Positions 6,252 through 7,225 of a stretch of 7,225 nt of DNA are shown piece after piece. Positions within the stretch are counted from its first letter, which is position 1. The number at the start of each line of letters is the position of its first letter. Position numbers and translations under genes: made by a program. The DNA is from DASYYE01 sp035946955. Its GTDB lineage: Bacteria; Actinomycetota; Actinomycetes; Streptosporangiales; Streptosporangiaceae. The DNA lies in contig DASYYE010000592.1 of the NCBI GenBank assembly GCA_035946955.1, positions 1-7,225 on the forward strand, in the 5' to 3' direction. Under the pieces are notes generated by a model, which saw only the letters and a list, made by a program, of their open reading frames with translations, had not been told where the DNA came from and did not search any database.

Positions 6252-6288
6252 CGCCCCGCTCGCGGACCCTTGGGGCGGCACCGCCGCC
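6252..6288 (+). promoter_or_regulatory. Two mutually exclusive hairpins in the leader of the DUF6459-like gene
   Basis: CGCCCC (6252-6257) can pair with GGGGCG (6272-6277), and GGCGGC (6274-6279) can pair with GCCGCC (6283-6288). The two stems share 6274-6277 and so cannot both form. The region is so GC-rich that such pairs arise easily by chance. No U-tract or recognised riboswitch core is present. Confidence 0.25.
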
Positions 6289-6310
6289 ACTCGTGACCGC
6301 CGTTTCCTAC

Positions 6311-6316
6311 AGGAGG
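6311..6316 (+). promoter_or_regulatory. Strong ribosome binding site AGGAGG of the plus-strand gene
   Basis: A full AGGAGG lies four bases before the ATG at 6321. It fixes the start of the gene and shows it is translated, which matters because the N-terminal third is low-complexity. Confidence 0.85.
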
Positions 6317-6320
6317 ACCC

Positions 6321-6914
6321 ATGCCTGCGCTGCCTCCCGAACCGCCGGGCCGTGGCCGGGCACCACATGCCAGGCCGCTGCCGGACCCAGCCTCGATCCA
6401 GCTATGCCGGATCCCGGACCCAGCCCCGCCTTATGACGCGGCCACCCCGCCCACCCCCGATATGCCTAACCCCGGCGGGACCCACTGTCCGCACCAGGCG
6501 GAGCGCGGCACATCGCTGGCGCCTGAGGCCAGCCCGGAGGCGGCTGCTGTCTGGCCCAGCCGATTCGCCCAGGTGCTGGCCGAGACCCTCGCCGGGTCAC
6601 GGCCGCCACGCCAGATCGCGCCGTGGACCACCGAGCAGGCCCGGACCCACATCCGCCGTCTCGGCGCGCAACTGGCCTGTCCGCAGCAGCCGCAGGTGCG
6701 GCGCGTAGTGGCCTCGCGGCCAGCCTGCGGTGTGGTGGAGATGACGGTGGTCGTAGGGTTCGGCCCGCGCGTGCGCGCCCTGGCAGTCCGCCTCGAGGAG
6801 GCCGACGCGGCTTTGGCGGCCGTCAGCGGTGACGGGCCTGGCCATCGTGCGGCCCCTGGCTCAGACCGCCCCGGGCCTGGCCGGTGGCTCTGCACGGCCG
6901 TCGAGGCGGCCTAG
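6321..6914 (+). CDS. DUF6459-like (Rv3231c/SecA-neighbour type) actinobacterial protein of unknown function
   Basis: A 197-residue soluble protein with no signal peptide or membrane helix. The first 75 residues are Pro/Ala-rich and look disordered. The conserved part starts at RFAQVLAETLAGSRPPRQIAPW (81-102), continues through EQARTHIRRL (105-114), then CGVVEMTVVVGFGPRVRA (136-153) and LAVRLEE (154-160), and ends with GRWLCTAVEA (187-196). This pattern (FAQ.L.E.LAG.RP.RQ...W, then VAE....V..G.RVRALALRLE, then a GRW.CTA.E ending) is one I associate with the DUF6459 family common in actinobacteria; the function is unknown and the family name is from memory. About 27 extra residues (160-186), Gly/Pro/Asp-rich, separate the last two blocks, which are usually adjacent. 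It is divergent from moeZ and convergent with the small gene to its right, whose 3' end overlaps it by 92 bp. Confidence 0.82.
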   Translation: MPALPPEPPGRGRAPHARPLPDPASIQLCRIPDPAPPYDAATPPTPDMPNPGGTHCPHQAERGTSLAPEASPEAAAVWPSRFAQVLAETLAGSRPPRQIAPWTTEQARTHIRRLGAQLACPQQPQVRRVVASRPACGVVEMTVVVGFGPRVRALAVRLEEADAALAAVSGDGPGHRAAPGSDRPGPGRWLCTAVEAA

Positions 6915-7158
6915 GCAGGCAGGCGTCTGACCGCACTGGCCACGGCGCCTGGGTTGTCTCCTCCCGCGGTTGGCTGCGCGCGTACTCGGCGGTCCAGCAT
7001 GTCTCCTGCCAGTACGCGAGGGCGGCCAGGATGTCGAGCGCCTCAGGCGGCAGGTCCGGGTCGCCGCACATCGCCGCCCAGCGCCCTTCCGGGGTGACGC
7101 GGAACTCTGAGACCGGCGTGTCCGCGCTGCTGCGGTTTTCGTCTGCGGTGGCGGTCAT
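6823..7158 (-). CDS. Small hypothetical protein with a conserved-looking core
   Basis: I do not recognise it. The 111-residue product starts at ATG 7158 with GTGAGG ending five bases upstream, a good ribosome binding site. Residues 1-16 are polar. Residues 18-62 (EFRVTPEGRWAAMCGDPDLP, then EALDILAALAYWQETCWTAEYARS) have balanced composition, a plausible helix and several Trp/Cys residues, and look like real protein. From about residue 64 the sequence turns Arg/Pro/Gly-rich, and residues 82-111 are antisense to the end of the plus-strand gene. This suggests that the functional part is the first 65 residues, or that a frameshift has extended the reading frame past its ancestral stop. Cys31 and Cys54 are the only cysteines in the core. 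No partner gene is visible to suggest a role. Confidence 0.65.
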   Translation of the reverse strand: MTATADENRSSADTPVSEFRVTPEGRWAAMCGDPDLPPEALDILAALAYWQETCWTAEYARSQPREETTQAPWPVRSDACLPRPPRRPCRATGQARGGLSQGPHDGQARHR

Positions 7159-7174
7159 GACGGCCTCACCCGGC

Positions 7175-7209
7175 TATCCAGTGCGCCGCTTCCCCACGGG
7201 CACTGGATA
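7175..7209. repeat. 10-bp inverted repeat TATCCAGTGC / GCACTGGATA upstream of the small gene
   Basis: The arms at 7175-7184 and 7200-7209 match perfectly across a 15-bp spacer. A further CCG/CGG pair inside the spacer can extend the stem after a one-base bulge. It lies 17-51 bp before the small gene's start, so it would fall in its promoter or leader. It could be an operator dyad, a leader hairpin, or a terminator for something leftward-reading beyond the window. No U-tract follows on either strand. Confidence 0.55.
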
Positions 7210-7225
7210 TGGGCGGGATGACGCC

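Noticed and set aside
7175..7209. Intrinsic terminator or insertion-sequence end
   Set aside because: No U-tract follows on either strand, and there is no transposase or flanking target duplication in view.

Overview
The window is very GC-rich DNA (G/C strongly preferred at third codon positions) from an actinomycete. Three things point to Actinomycetota: a MoeZ-type ThiF-rhodanese fusion, a mycosin-like protease, and a moeZ / alkyltransferase-like / UvrD-type helicase gene order that matches the Mycobacterium and Streptomyces layout. I cannot fix the genus; a filamentous actinomycete (for example Streptosporangiales) is a guess.

Layout. Nearly everything from position 6095 down to 1 reads leftward on the minus strand as one tightly packed unit of five genes: moeZ (6095-4917), a proline-rich single-pass membrane protein (4882-3824), a mycosin-like subtilisin (3830-2607), an alkyltransferase-like DNA-lesion-binding protein (2604-2233), and a large UvrD/AdnA-like helicase (from about 2136, running off the left edge). 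The first four are separated by 34 bp, a 7-bp overlap and 2 bp. The helicase follows after about 96 bp that hold a perfect 13-bp palindrome. Upstream of moeZ is a 225-bp divergent region with a good match to an ECF-sigma (SigR/SigH type) promoter pointing at moeZ. On its other side a plus-strand gene of the DUF6459-like family (6321-6914) starts behind a strong AGGAGG ribosome binding site. A small minus-strand hypothetical gene (7158-6823) converges on it and overlaps its 3' end; a 10-bp inverted repeat lies just upstream of this small gene.

How the genes fit together. MoeZ activates and sulfurates small ubiquitin-like sulfur carriers in the cytoplasm. The membrane protein and the protease look like a translationally coupled, cell-envelope pair. 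The last two genes deal with DNA damage: recognition of O6-alkylguanine-type lesions and helicase-driven repair. A thiol-stress promoter at the head would place sulfur transfer, envelope proteolysis and DNA repair under one stress response; this is inference. No RNA genes, CRISPR arrays, insertion sequences or intrinsic terminators with U-tracts were seen.
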